This document shows, piece after piece, positions 44,411 through 54,234 of a stretch of DNA of 64,000 bases; positions within the stretch are counted from its first letter, which is position 1; every line of letters begins with the position of its first letter. The stretch covers positions 1,449,198 through 1,513,197 of the forward strand of contig NZ_LT700191.1 in the NCBI RefSeq assembly GCF_900155425.1. The letters run 5' to 3'. The notes beneath the pieces are model-generated. The model worked only from the letters and a program-made list of their open reading frames with translations. It did not search any database and had not been told where the DNA came from. Both the position numbers and the translations under genes were made by a program. The DNA is from Parabacteroides massiliensis (GTDB lineage: Bacteria; Bacteroidota; Bacteroidia; Bacteroidales; Tannerellaceae).

Positions 44411-46335
44411 ATGACTCTTAAAACATCGCTATACGATCGGTTGACCCGGGAAGAATTAATACGATTACTGGAAGCCAAAGATAACAAACCTGGCAATACC
44501 GGAATTCGTATGTCTTCGGAAACGCCGACAATCAAACGTGTTATTTCTGAAGTCTTAGTTATCCTGTTCAACGAAGAAAACAAGCCAATCGAAAAAGCGA
44601 TGAACTTGTTATTGGATTATTTCTGTGCTGATTGGGGGTATGTTGCCATCTTTGAGAAAGACGGGTTGGCTGCTAATTTTACGTGTGAAGTGAAGAGCTC
44701 GTGGGTGAAAGTCCCCAAAGATGACCGGAATAAATTGACATACGACACAATCCCGTGGATTATTGACACCGTCAAGGACGGGCACGATATCGTGCTGGGA
44801 GATATAGCCGGCCTACCTGCAGAAGCGAATGTCGACAAAATCCTGCTGGCCGAACAACGGCTGAAGTCTATGCTGATCATCCCGCTTACCTTCCATAATA
44901 AAGTACAAGGGTTCATCGGTTTCGACTCGGTGCAGAAGAGCCGTTTCTGGACCGCCTCGGAGGTGGAGGACATGCATATCATTGCTGGTATTTTCTCCAT
45001 TATAATAGAACGTTGGCAAACCAGTTATAATCTGGAAGAGTCGAGAAAACGTATCTCCAAATTGAGCACGAAGTTCTATCAGTTTTTCAATAATCTGCCG
45101 ATCGGTGTGGAACTGTATGATGCGGAAGGAAACTTGATCGATATAAACGATGCCGACACTAAAATCTTCGGTAGCCCGATGAAACGGAAAAACAGGCTAA
45201 AGAGGAACAGACGCAAAACAACCTAGCGATCCTGAAAGCCATTCTCTTGTCCGGTCATTCTCTTATAGCCGAATACGATATAGAGAAGAAAGAGTTGTTT
45301 GTCGATTCGCTCCTGAACGAAACGCCGGACGACAATAAACTGTTCAATTACTTGAGAGATAACAAGCATATGACGCTCGAAGGTGTACAACGGATTGTTC
45401 GTTCGAGCGATAATGTCAACCAACTTTTCCAAGTGATAGAAGGTAAACTGGACCATTGCAGCTTTGAATGCCGCACCGCTATCGAAAACGAAACGATCTG
45501 GATTCGTATCAATGCGCAGGCCTATAAGACGAAAGGGAGCAAGCGGCAAAACAAAATGATCTGCCACGTCACTAATATCACTGAAGAAAAACTGTTGGAG
45601 GAGAAGCTGCGGCATGCGGAGTACGAAACCCGGCAGTCGGAGTTGGAGATACAGAAAGTTCGTGAAGCGGACAAGCTGAAATCAGCCTTCCTTGCCAATA
45701 TGAGCCACGAGATACGGACACCGCTCAACGCCATAATCGGATTTTCCAATATTCTTGCCGAGACTGACGATAGAGAAGAAAAAGAAGAGTTTGTCAAAAT
45801 AATCAATAATAACAGTGACTTGCTCCTTCGTCTGATTACCGATATCCTGGACTTTTCCAAAATAGAATCGGGCATCCTGGACTACTCGCTTGCCGATGCC
45901 AGCCTGAAAGAGATATTCTATGAACAGTTTCAAGTACATGCGTTGAAAATACAGGAACAGGTTTCATTGATCTGTGACTTCGACGCGCTGCCGGACATCC
46001 TCGTTCATACCGATCCTAAGCGAGTCACGCAGGTGATTTCGAATCTGATCTCCAATGCTGTCAAATTTACGGAAAAGGGAAGCATAAGGCTTTCTTTCCG
46101 CATCGTAGAAGGGTATGTGCTGATTGAAGTAATCGATACGGGTATCGGGATCTCGCTCCAGCATCAACAGACGATCTTCGACCGTTTCATGAAAGTCAAC
46201 TCATTCAAACAAGGGACCGGTTTAGGTCTGACAATCTGCAAAACCATTATCAAAGCCCTCGGTGGGACAATCGGTGTCGATTCGAAGGTGGGAGAAGGCA
46301 CGCGCTTCTGGTTTACGCTCCCTTACAATAGATAA
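44411..46335 (+). pseudogene. Broken GAF/PAS sensor histidine kinase (frame lost inside the first PAS domain)
   Basis: Two adjacent frames belong to one sensor kinase. The first (44411-45226) has a GAF domain (about residues 35-200) and the start of a PAS domain (FFNNLPIGVELYDAEGNLI), then runs into a stop. The second is open from 45175 and reads through DETEKQAKEE, a second PAS-like region, the H-box NMSHEIRTPLN, the N-box SNLISNAVKF, DTGIGIS and GTGLGLTI, to a normal end at 46335. The frames differ by one base. About 80 residues expected for the rest of the first PAS domain are absent, so an internal deletion fits better than a single-base error. The kinase half might still be made separately. 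No response regulator is nearby. Confidence 0.75.
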
Positions 46336-46365
46336 TTTTCTGCGTGTGTAGCAGGCAACGAAGAA

Positions 46366-46471
46366 AAATTTTCACCTGTTTCCATTTGGTGAAAATTTAT
46401 TTTCTCCCGCGGGAAAATAAATTATCATGGGCAGGAAATAAAATTTTCATGCCTATGAAAATTTTATTTCC
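46366..46471. repeat. Cluster of three A/T-rich palindromes
   Basis: Three inverted repeats follow in 106 bases: AAATTTTCACC (46366-46376 with 46388-46398), AATTTATTTT (46394-46403 with 46414-46423, with CCCGCGGG inside) and GGAAATAAAATTTTCAT (46434-46450 with 46455-46471, 17 bp perfect). The arms share words, so alternative pairings between hairpins are possible. They lie between convergent genes and may stop both transcripts. Confidence 0.8.
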
Positions 46472-46499
46472 TCATAAGAAAGTATTCCGTTATAGCAAC

Positions 46500-48167
46500 T
46501 CAATACCGGAAACTGCCGCCTCCGAGGAATTCACGCAAAAGGGAAGTTCCCGGAAGCCCGGCATCGGGAATATAATTGAAGTAGCGGAGGAAACGGAGCA
46601 AACGATACGCTTCGGCATTTTCCGGATCGCATTCGCGCACTTCGCGCAGGATCGGTTCGGCTTCCTTACGCAAGGCGGCCAGTTCATACAACATGGCACT
46701 GTTGAACATCGCATCCGCATTTTCCTGATACGGGAATATCCATTTGTCTTCGCCCCGGCGTACGCTGGGCCAGCGGGCGATTGTGTCACGGGCGGAATAT
46801 CCGCGGAACCGGTAGTCGCGGATGATACGGCGCAAGAGTCGGTTGTCGGTTGTCGGGATCCAGTTGTGATTGTCCAACGAGATGGAAGTCAGCACAGACA
46901 CATAGATGCGGTATTTGTAGCAATCTTCGATCATGGCGGTCAGTTCGGGGTTCAAGGCGTGGATGCCTTCTATCACCAGGACCGAGTTTTTCTGCATCTT
47001 CAGTTTCTTTCCTTTGAAAACGCGGCGGCCTGTCTCGAAATTGAAACTCGGCACATCGATCTCTTCGCCTGAAAGCAACTTTTGCAGTTCGCTGTTGAAA
47101 TAAGGCAGGTCGAGGGCATACAGCGACTCGAAGTCATATTCGCCGGATTCGTCTTTCGGCGTATCTTCACGGTTCAGGAAGTAATCGTCCAGCGAAAGTC
47201 CGACCGGATGGATCAGGTTTGTAATCAACTGAATCTCCAGCCGTTTGCAGAAAGTCGTTTTCCCCGATGAGGACGGTCCGGAAATCAGCACGATACGGAT
47301 GCCGTTATCATAGCGGGCGGCAATTTCTTCTGCGATCTTGGCTACCTGTTTTTCCTGTATGGCTTCGGAAACCATCACGACCTCGGAGGCCAGGCCTTTT
47401 TCGATCACCCGGTTCAGGTCTCCGACGTTGTCCAACCCGACCGTACGTTGCAGAGTCAGGTGTTCCTTATAGACCTGGAACATTTTATCTTGGCGGATGA
47501 CAGGTTCCAATTCTGTCGGATTCGCTCTTTGAGGCACACGCAGCAACACGCCGTCGAAGTAGGGAACCAGGTCGAAATGCCGGATATAACCGGTGGAAGG
47601 AGTCAGGCAGCCGTAGAAATAGTTGATGTAGCCGTCCAATTCATAATAAGAAGTATAAGGCATGCCGGCGCTTTCGATCAGGCGGGCCTTGTCATTCATG
47701 CCTCTTTCACGGAACAGGACTGCTGCATCGGCTGTCCGGACCGTCTTCAAATGGAAAGGCAGGTCGGCATCGATGATTTCACGCATCCGCTTTTTGATCT
47801 TGCCGATCGTCTCTTCGTCTATGTTTTTGCCATTGTGGATAACACAATAATAGCCTTTCGAGATAGGATGTTCCAGGTTCAGGGTTGCCGAAGGGAGCAC
47901 GTCGTTCACAGCTTTCGAGAAAATATGGCAGAGGGAACGGACGTATGTTCGCATTCCCGAAAGCGTGGAATAGTCGACATATTCTACGTCTTTCGGATGC
48001 CAGCAACGGAAGGTCAACCCTTCCGTTTTATTATTCACCTGTGCATTCATCGGGCGTAACCGAAGCGGTGCGCCAACCAATGAATAGATCTCCAACAATG
48101 AAGAACCAATCGGTACTTCTTTATAAGTATTGTTGTTTTTGCAATAAATTGTAATAGTTTCAGACAT
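46500..48167 (-). CDS. TGS-domain nucleoside (uridine) kinase fusion
   Basis: The 555 residues begin with a TGS domain and tRNA-synthetase second-additional-domain-like part (about 1-240), similar to the N-terminus of threonyl-tRNA synthetase. A phosphoribulokinase/uridine kinase domain follows, with P-loop GPSSSGKT (297-304), the SLDDYFLNRED motif and VIEGIHALNPEL. This fusion is known in Bacteroidetes and some Firmicutes. It is annotated as a nucleoside kinase; the role of the TGS part is unknown. It is convergent with the broken kinase gene. Confidence 0.92.
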   Translation of the reverse strand: MSETITIYCKNNNTYKEVPIGSSLLEIYSLVGAPLRLRPMNAQVNNKTEGLTFRCWHPKDVEYVDYSTLSGMRTYVRSLCHIFSKAVNDVLPSATLNLEHPISKGYYCVIHNGKNIDEETIGKIKKRMREIIDADLPFHLKTVRTADAAVLFRERGMNDKARLIESAGMPYTSYYELDGYINYFYGCLTPSTGYIRHFDLVPYFDGVLLRVPQRANPTELEPVIRQDKMFQVYKEHLTLQRTVGLDNVGDLNRVIEKGLASEVVMVSEAIQEKQVAKIAEEIAARYDNGIRIVLISGPSSSGKTTFCKRLEIQLITNLIHPVGLSLDDYFLNREDTPKDESGEYDFESLYALDLPYFNSELQKLLSGEEIDVPSFNFETGRRVFKGKKLKMQKNSVLVIEGIHALNPELTAMIEDCYKYRIYVSVLTSISLDNHNWIPTTDNRLLRRIIRDYRFRGYSARDTIARWPSVRRGEDKWIFPYQENADAMFNSAMLYELAALRKEAEPILREVRECDPENAEAYRLLRFLRYFNYIPDAGLPGTSLLREFLGGGSFRY

Positions 48168-48187
48168 GGTATATCAGTTATTATATG

Positions 48188-48195
48188 TACTTTTG
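48188..48195 (+). promoter_or_regulatory. -7 box of the Na/Pi cotransporter gene
   Basis: TACTTTTG matches TAnnTTTG, 54 bases before the ATG. Confidence 0.45.
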
Positions 48196-48249
48196 TCCCC
48201 TAAAGTTAGGAATATTAATCGGATATACATCCACTTAAACGTATTTTAA

Positions 48250-49938
48250 ATGGACTATTCATTTTTTGATTTTCTACGCCTTATAGGTTCCTTGGGTTTG
48301 TTCCTGTACGGTATGAAGATCATGAGCGAAGGTCTGCAGAAGTTTGCGGGAGACAGTTTGCGCAGGATTCTGACGGCCATGACGACCAATCGGGTTACCG
48401 GAGTTCTTACCGGGGTTTTGATTACAGCCCTGATTCAATCATCCTCCGCTACAACGGTCATGGTGGTCAGTTTCGTAAATGCCGGGCTGCTTACTCTTAC
48501 CCAATCCATCGGTGTCATAATGGGAGCCAATATCGGTACGACCGTCACTGCTTGGCTGATCTCGGCTCTCGGATTCAAAGTCGACATTGCGGCTTTTTCT
48601 CTTCCTCTGCTCGCGTTCGGTATTCCACTCCTGTTCTCCGGAAAAAGTTCACGTAAATCGGTCGGAGAGTTCATTTTCGGTTTCTCTTTCCTTTTCATGG
48701 GGCTTCAGGCCCTAAAAGCTAATGCTCCAGATCTCGGAGCCAATCCGGAGATGCTTGCCTTTGTGCAGAATTATGCCGATATGGGCTTCTTTTCCATCAT
48801 CCTGTTTCTGTTTATCGGGGCTATTCTGACCATGATTGTGCAGGCCTCTGCTGCGACGATGGCTATCACGTTGATTATGTGTGCCAACGGATGGATTGAC
48901 TATCAATTGGGTGTGGCGCTCGTATTGGGTGAAAATATAGGAACAACGATCACGGCCAACCTGGCGGCTTTGACCGGCAATACACAAGCCAGGCGGGCAG
49001 CTTTGGCACACCTTGTCTTCAACGTGTTCGGTGTGATCTGGGTATTGATCCTGTTCTATCCGTTCACCAATGCCGTTTCCTGGTTCGTCACGAACGTAAT
49101 GCGCATTTCCGATCCGTCGGTGGCTGTCTCTTTCAAACTGGCCGCTTTCCATACGGCTTTCAATATCAGTAATACATTTATTATGATCTGGTTTGTCGGC
49201 TTGATAGAGAAGACGGTTTGTTTCCTTATCAAAGGGAAGAAAGACGAGGACGAGGAATATCGTTTACGTTATATTACGGGTGGTATGTTGTCGACAGCCG
49301 AACTTTCGATCTTGCAGGCACATAAGGAGATCACACTGTTTGCCGAGCGTACAGGCCGTATGTTGGATATGGTGAAAGCGCTGTTTTATGAGAAGAACGA
49401 GGATGCTTTCCTGAAAACCTATAGCCGCGTCGAGAAATACGAAAGTATCAGTGACCGGATGGAGATAGAGATTGCCAATTATCTGACTTGTGTGGCGGAA
49501 GGACGCCTGAGCTCGGAAGGTAAGGAAGAAATCCGCATCATGCTGCGTGCCGTATCGGAGATCGAGAGTATAGCAGACTCCTGCAATAACATGGCGCGAA
49601 GCATCAAACGTCGAAACGAGTTTAAATCGGTCTTCACAGACGAGCAGAACCACAATGTGGACCAGATGCTGGCACTTACGGAGAAGGCTTTGCATCGCAT
49701 GATCGAGATTCTGAAGAAATCGGAACTTGTACGTGACGATGTCAACCCGTCCTACAACATCGAAAACGAAATAAACAATTATCGCAACCAGTTGAAAATC
49801 CATAATGTGGAAGACATCAATAACAAGAAATACCAGTATCAAGACGGTGTCTATTACATGGATATCATCGGTGAAGCCGAAAAATTAGGCGACTACGTGC
49901 TGAATGTGGTACAGGCGGTTATCGAGAAAAAGATATAA
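48250..49938 (+). CDS. Na/Pi-cotransporter family protein with PhoU-like tail
   Basis: The 562 residues have a membrane half with about eight helices and the two inverted Na/Pi repeats, marked by QSSSATTVMV (about 63-72) and QASAATMAI (about 198-206). A cytoplasmic PhoU-like helical tail (about 350-560) follows. The family imports phosphate with sodium; PhoU-tailed bacterial members are common. A GGAT-type inverted repeat follows the gene. Confidence 0.93.
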   Translation: MDYSFFDFLRLIGSLGLFLYGMKIMSEGLQKFAGDSLRRILTAMTTNRVTGVLTGVLITALIQSSSATTVMVVSFVNAGLLTLTQSIGVIMGANIGTTVTAWLISALGFKVDIAAFSLPLLAFGIPLLFSGKSSRKSVGEFIFGFSFLFMGLQALKANAPDLGANPEMLAFVQNYADMGFFSIILFLFIGAILTMIVQASAATMAITLIMCANGWIDYQLGVALVLGENIGTTITANLAALTGNTQARRAALAHLVFNVFGVIWVLILFYPFTNAVSWFVTNVMRISDPSVAVSFKLAAFHTAFNISNTFIMIWFVGLIEKTVCFLIKGKKDEDEEYRLRYITGGMLSTAELSILQAHKEITLFAERTGRMLDMVKALFYEKNEDAFLKTYSRVEKYESISDRMEIEIANYLTCVAEGRLSSEGKEEIRIMLRAVSEIESIADSCNNMARSIKRRNEFKSVFTDEQNHNVDQMLALTEKALHRMIEILKKSELVRDDVNPSYNIENEINNYRNQLKIHNVEDINNKKYQYQDGVYYMDIIGEAEKLGDYVLNVVQAVIEKKI

Positions 49939-49954
49939 GAATATTTGAAACATT

Positions 49955-50062
49955 AAAGAACCAGGTTTGCGGATGACGCGGATCGGGCGGATCTTAACGG
50001 ATAAAATAATTAAAATCCGCTTTCATCCGTTTCATCCGCGTCATCCACGAACCTGGTTCTTT
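49955..50062. repeat. Large GGAT-type intergenic inverted repeat
   Basis: AAAGAACCAGGTT (49955-49967) and AACCTGGTTCTTT (50050-50062) are perfect arms. Inside them, imperfect GGATGACGCGGAT-like and ATCCGCGTCATCC-like words also pair. The whole 108 bases fold into one long hairpin between convergent genes and may terminate both. This word family is typical of dispersed repeats in Bacteroidales. Confidence 0.8.
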
Positions 50063-50126
50063 AGTGAGACATTTAGTCTCACACCTGCCAACACCGAGCT
50101 GTTCTTTTATATTGGACTTGAGTGGA

Positions 50127-51614
50127 TCACAGTGTCACGCCGGATTTGAAGATGGCGATTTCTCTGTAGCCGTTCTTCTCATTGTTAGTCGGGTTGCCGC
50201 TTGCAACACCGATGATAAACCGGATAAAACAGTCGCAAACTTCCCCCATGCTTTTGCCCTCCAAAAGAGAGCCTGCATTGAAGTCGATCCAATTCGGTTT
50301 ACGGTGATATAGATTGCTGTTAGTCGAAACTTTGACTGTCGGAACAAACGTCCCGAATGGAGTCCCTCTGCCGGTCGTAAACAAAACCAGATGGCAGCCC
50401 GAAGAAGCAAGGGCTGTACTGGCCACAAGGTCGTTTCCGGGGGCACTCAACAAATTCAGTCCTCTTGTCTTTAGGCGTTCGCCATAGAGCATCACATCCC
50501 GGACAGCCGAAGTTCCGGCTTTTTGCGTACAGCCCAGTGATTTTTCTTCCAAGGTGGAAATGCCTCCCGCCTTATTACCCGGGGAGGGGTTTTCGTAAAT
50601 CGGTTGTTTGTTTTCTATAAAATAGGATTTGAAGTCGTTGATCAGATGAACGGTCTTCTCAAAGACAGCTTTCGATTCGCACCGGTTCATCAGAATCGTC
50701 TCGGCACCGAACATCTCCGGAACTTCCGTCAGGACAGTCGTTCCTCCCTGTGCTGCCAGAAAGTCGGAAAAGACACCCAACAGAGGATTGGCCGTAATGC
50801 CGGAAAAGCCATCCGACCCTCCGCATTTCAATCCTACACGCAACTCATTTAAGGGAATATCCGTCCGCCGGTCCTGCGATACAATCGCATGGAGTTCCCG
50901 CAACAGTCCCATTCCCGTTTCCAGTTCATCGTCCACCTTCTGCGTTTCCATAAAGCGGATGCGTTCCGTATCGTAATCGCCAAGCATTTCCCCGAAAGCG
51001 CTGACTTGGTTGTTCTCGCAGCCTAACCCGACAACGAGAACAGCACCAGCATTCGGATGCAGAACCATATCCCGTAAAATCTTCCGGGTATTCTCATGAT
51101 CGTTTCCCAGTTGGGAACAGCCATAATTGTGAGGAAATGCGACGATCGCATCGACCCCTGCGCCCTGTGTCTCCTGTCGTAACCGGTCTGCCAGCCGGTG
51201 CGTGATGCCGTTGACACAACCAACGGTCGGAATCACCCATATTTCGTTCCGGATTCCCACTTCTCCGTTCTTGCGGCGATATCCTTTGAAAGAAAGCAGT
51301 TTTTCGGATGGCTGTTCCGGAATAGGCTGCGGGCTGAATTCATATTCCCGTAATCCTTTCAGATTGGTCTTGATATTCTTTTCGTTCACCCAGCTTCCGG
51401 CACTTATCGCCTCATGGGCATGTCCGATGGGAGCGCCATACTTTATGATAAGGTCTCCCTCTTTCAAGTCCTGCAAGGCTACTTTGTGCCCTGCAGGGAT
51501 ATCCTGCAGGACAGCAATCGTTTTGCCGTTGATATCCAAAGAAGTACCGGCCTGTAAATCCTTTATGGCGACCACGACATTGTCCGCCGGATTTATTTGT
51601 ATATAAGTCCGCAT
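50127..51614 (-). CDS. uxaA: Altronate dehydratase
   Basis: UxaA dehydrates D-altronate to 2-keto-3-deoxygluconate in galacturonate (pectin) breakdown. From ATG at 51614 the 495 residues hold an N-terminal SAF-type domain (about 1-95, with IKYGAPIGHAHEAI) and the large C-terminal catalytic domain. The latter includes GCVNGITHRLADRL, GLKCGGSDGFSG and TTGRGTPFG. Its start codon shares one base with the uxaB stop (TGATG), so the two are coupled. The longest frame begins two codons earlier at TTG. Confidence 0.95.
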   Translation of the reverse strand: MRTYIQINPADNVVVAIKDLQAGTSLDINGKTIAVLQDIPAGHKVALQDLKEGDLIIKYGAPIGHAHEAISAGSWVNEKNIKTNLKGLREYEFSPQPIPEQPSEKLLSFKGYRRKNGEVGIRNEIWVIPTVGCVNGITHRLADRLRQETQGAGVDAIVAFPHNYGCSQLGNDHENTRKILRDMVLHPNAGAVLVVGLGCENNQVSAFGEMLGDYDTERIRFMETQKVDDELETGMGLLRELHAIVSQDRRTDIPLNELRVGLKCGGSDGFSGITANPLLGVFSDFLAAQGGTTVLTEVPEMFGAETILMNRCESKAVFEKTVHLINDFKSYFIENKQPIYENPSPGNKAGGISTLEEKSLGCTQKAGTSAVRDVMLYGERLKTRGLNLLSAPGNDLVASTALASSGCHLVLFTTGRGTPFGTFVPTVKVSTNSNLYHRKPNWIDFNAGSLLEGKSMGEVCDCFIRFIIGVASGNPTNNEKNGYREIAIFKSGVTL

Positions 51615-53053
51615 CAGCAAATTTCTTTAACGACAGTAAGCATTCCTTTTTCCTGAATGGCATCCAGAAAACCTTTCACCATACCGGTCAATCCCGGAAT
51701 GCGGTTCAGGTCTTCTCCCCAAATGGAAGTCGCTGCCAATACACCTTCGGCGACCTGCTGTGTCGAGCCGGTAGCCCAAAGATCCTGTAGCAGTTGAAGG
51801 TTTTCGGCGGAATCATTCGGCTCGGATTTCGTCCCGTCGTTACGCACATATCCCTTATAATAGGTAATAATGGCAGCCAGACCTAACACCAGCCCCTTGG
51901 GTAATTCGCCTTTCCGTTCCAGATAGACTTTCAGTCCCGGCAGATCGCGTGTTTCATATTTAGGGAAAGAGTTCAGCATGATGGAAACGACCGAGTGGTC
52001 GACAAACGGATTGTTGAAACGTTCCATGACATCATTGCCGAACTGCACCAGTTCTTCTTTGGGCAGATTCAGCGTTTCCAGCAATTCTTCGAACATCACT
52101 TTGTGGATATATTTCCCCAGTATCTCGTGCTGGCAGGCATCCCGTACGATATTCACTCCGGAAAGCCAGGAAACAGGTGCCAGAACCGTATGAGGACCGT
52201 TCAAAAGAGTTACTTTCCGCTGGTGGTAGGGCTCTTCGCTCGGAACAAACAGTACATTCAAACCCGCCTTGTCTGCCGGAAATTCTTTGGCAACCGATTC
52301 GGGCGCCTCGATTACCCATAAATGGAATATTTCCGCCTGCACGACCAGATTGTCGTTGTATTGCAGTTTTTCTTTGATCGAATCGATCTCTTTACGCGGA
52401 AATCCCGGAACAATACGGTCGACCAATGTCGCATATACCCCGCAACTTTCCGTAAACCACGTTTTGAAACCTTCTCCCAATTGCCATAAATCAATATATT
52501 GGTAGATAGTCTCTTTCAGTTTATGCCCGTTCAGGAAGATCAATTCGCATGGAAAAATAATCAAGCCTTTGTCTTTGTCTCCGTTAAATGTCTTGTAGCG
52601 GTGATAAAGCAATTGCGTCAGTTTGCCCGGATAGGAAGAGGCCGGCGCGTCTTCCGGCTTGCAAGCCGGATCGAAGGTTATTCCTGCTTCCGTCGTATTG
52701 GAAATGACGAAACGCATCTCCGGCTGTTCCGCCAGTTCCATAAAAGCGGAAAAGTCCGCATAAGGATTCAGCGCACGGCTTATCACGTCGATCCGGGTGA
52801 GGCTGTCGACCTTTTCGCCTTTGTCCAATCCCTGAAGATTGACATGGTACAAGCAATCTTGCGCGTTCAACATATCAACCATTCCCCGGTCGATAGGCTG
52901 GACCACTACGACACTGCTGTTGAAACCCACTTTCTCATTCATTTTCTGGATAATCCAATCCACGAATGCACGGAGAAAATTACCTTCACCGAACTGGATG
53001 ACCCGTTCCGGATGCTGTATTTTCCCGGCAGTTTTTTCATTCAACTCTCTCAT
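51614..53053 (-). CDS. uxaB: Tagaturonate reductase
   Basis: UxaB reduces D-tagaturonate to D-altronate with NADH, the step before UxaA. The 479 residues belong to the mannitol dehydrogenase superfamily. They show the N-terminal VIQFGEGNFLRAFVDW (about 19-34), ISNTTEAGI (about 117-125) and the catalytic-region KVTLLNGPHT. The isomerase uxaC and the KDG kinase and aldolase are not in the window, so the pathway is completed elsewhere. It is divergent from an SMP-30 lipoprotein gene. Confidence 0.95.
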   Translation of the reverse strand: MRELNEKTAGKIQHPERVIQFGEGNFLRAFVDWIIQKMNEKVGFNSSVVVVQPIDRGMVDMLNAQDCLYHVNLQGLDKGEKVDSLTRIDVISRALNPYADFSAFMELAEQPEMRFVISNTTEAGITFDPACKPEDAPASSYPGKLTQLLYHRYKTFNGDKDKGLIIFPCELIFLNGHKLKETIYQYIDLWQLGEGFKTWFTESCGVYATLVDRIVPGFPRKEIDSIKEKLQYNDNLVVQAEIFHLWVIEAPESVAKEFPADKAGLNVLFVPSEEPYHQRKVTLLNGPHTVLAPVSWLSGVNIVRDACQHEILGKYIHKVMFEELLETLNLPKEELVQFGNDVMERFNNPFVDHSVVSIMLNSFPKYETRDLPGLKVYLERKGELPKGLVLGLAAIITYYKGYVRNDGTKSEPNDSAENLQLLQDLWATGSTQQVAEGVLAATSIWGEDLNRIPGLTGMVKGFLDAIQEKGMLTVVKEIC

Positions 53054-53145
53054 CTTACTATCATTTAAAATTTGTTCATTAATGGCAATTAGAGCCGATT
53101 ATATAAATTCGGGTCTAATTTAAAAGAAATCTCGGATTTATTTTC

Positions 53146-53153
53146 TATATTTG
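53146..53153 (+). promoter_or_regulatory. -7 box of the SMP-30 gene
   Basis: TATATTTG matches TAnnTTTG, 46 bases before the ATG at 53200. Confidence 0.5.
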
Positions 53154-53199
53154 CATAAAACTTATCCGTAACTAGCAAGAACTTTTTTCTTTTAATACC

Positions 53200-54153
53200 A
53201 TGAAACAATATTTTATTGATGCATCCATTTTATTATCTATTTTAATTATGACGACATCCTGCTCACCTAAAGTCGAAATGATTCCAGTAGAATTAGCTTA
53301 TAAGGCAGAAGCAACTACTGGAGAGGGTTCTATCTGGCATCCCGAACGCCACACTCTGTTCTGGGTTGATATCGAAGGACAAACATTGTATGAATATCAT
53401 CCCGAAACAAAAGAATGTAATTCTTGGAAATTCGACCGTATGGTATCGACGGTTGTCCCCGAAACAGACAGTACGGTTATCATAGCTTTGCAAAACGAAA
53501 TCGTGCGGGTAAACCTGCATGACGGACATACCACTTCTATCGCTCCGATACCTGACGGAGACGGAAAGATCCGTTGCAACGACGGTAAATGCGATCCTGC
53601 CGGGCATTTGTGGATCGGGACGATGGGGTTCGGAGCGCCTAAAGGGGCCGGGACCTTGTATACTGTTTCACCGGACGGAACTGTTACGACGAAATTGAAA
53701 AAGGTCACGATCTCAAACGGGATCGTCTGGTCGTCCAATAAGAAGTTTATGTATTACAACGATACGCCGACCGGCAAGATAGCCCGCTACCGCTACGATG
53801 CCGACAACGGAGACATCCTGTTCGACGGCATAGCCGTTACTTTGCCCGAAGGGACAGGGGTGCCCGATGGTATGGCAATCGATAGCAAAGACCATCTTTG
53901 GGTGGCCCAATGGGGAGGATATGGCGTTTATTGCTACAATCCTTATACCGGAGAGTTGTTGACAAAAGTAGAAGTCCCGGCGCCAAATGTCGCATCCTGT
54001 GCTTTCGGCGGCAATAAAATGGATATACTTTATATCACAACGGCTCGTGCAGGGTTGTCTGAAGAACAGCTCTGGAAATATCCGTTAAGCGGCAGTGTTT
54101 TTTGTTGCAAACCGGGTGCTAAAGGGATAAGGGCCAATAGTTTCGGAGAATGA
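53200..54153 (+). CDS. SMP-30/gluconolactonase-family lipoprotein
   Basis: The 317 residues start with a lipoprotein signal (MTTSCSP, Cys21) and continue as a six-bladed propeller. Metal-ligand motifs are GEGSIWHPE (about 41-49), RCNDGKCDPAGHLWIGTM (about 127-144) and DGMAIDSKDHLWVA (about 225-238). Family members are lactonases for sugar acids, which fits the divergent uronate genes uxaAB, but the true substrate is unknown. Confidence 0.88.
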   Translation: MKQYFIDASILLSILIMTTSCSPKVEMIPVELAYKAEATTGEGSIWHPERHTLFWVDIEGQTLYEYHPETKECNSWKFDRMVSTVVPETDSTVIIALQNEIVRVNLHDGHTTSIAPIPDGDGKIRCNDGKCDPAGHLWIGTMGFGAPKGAGTLYTVSPDGTVTTKLKKVTISNGIVWSSNKKFMYYNDTPTGKIARYRYDADNGDILFDGIAVTLPEGTGVPDGMAIDSKDHLWVAQWGGYGVYCYNPYTGELLTKVEVPAPNVASCAFGGNKMDILYITTARAGLSEEQLWKYPLSGSVFCCKPGAKGIRANSFGE

Positions 54154-54234
54154 AATCTCCCGAAGATTATTTATCACAAAGGTAAACAGCTTCTCAAAAT
54201 TTATTGTTTACTTTGTAAAACATTGAAAAGGAAT

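Noticed and set aside
45170-45195. Programmed -1 frameshift joining the two histidine kinase frames
   Set aside because: The A5 tract lacks a proper slippery heptamer in the right frame, no downstream structure is evident, and most of a PAS domain is missing, so deletion explains more.
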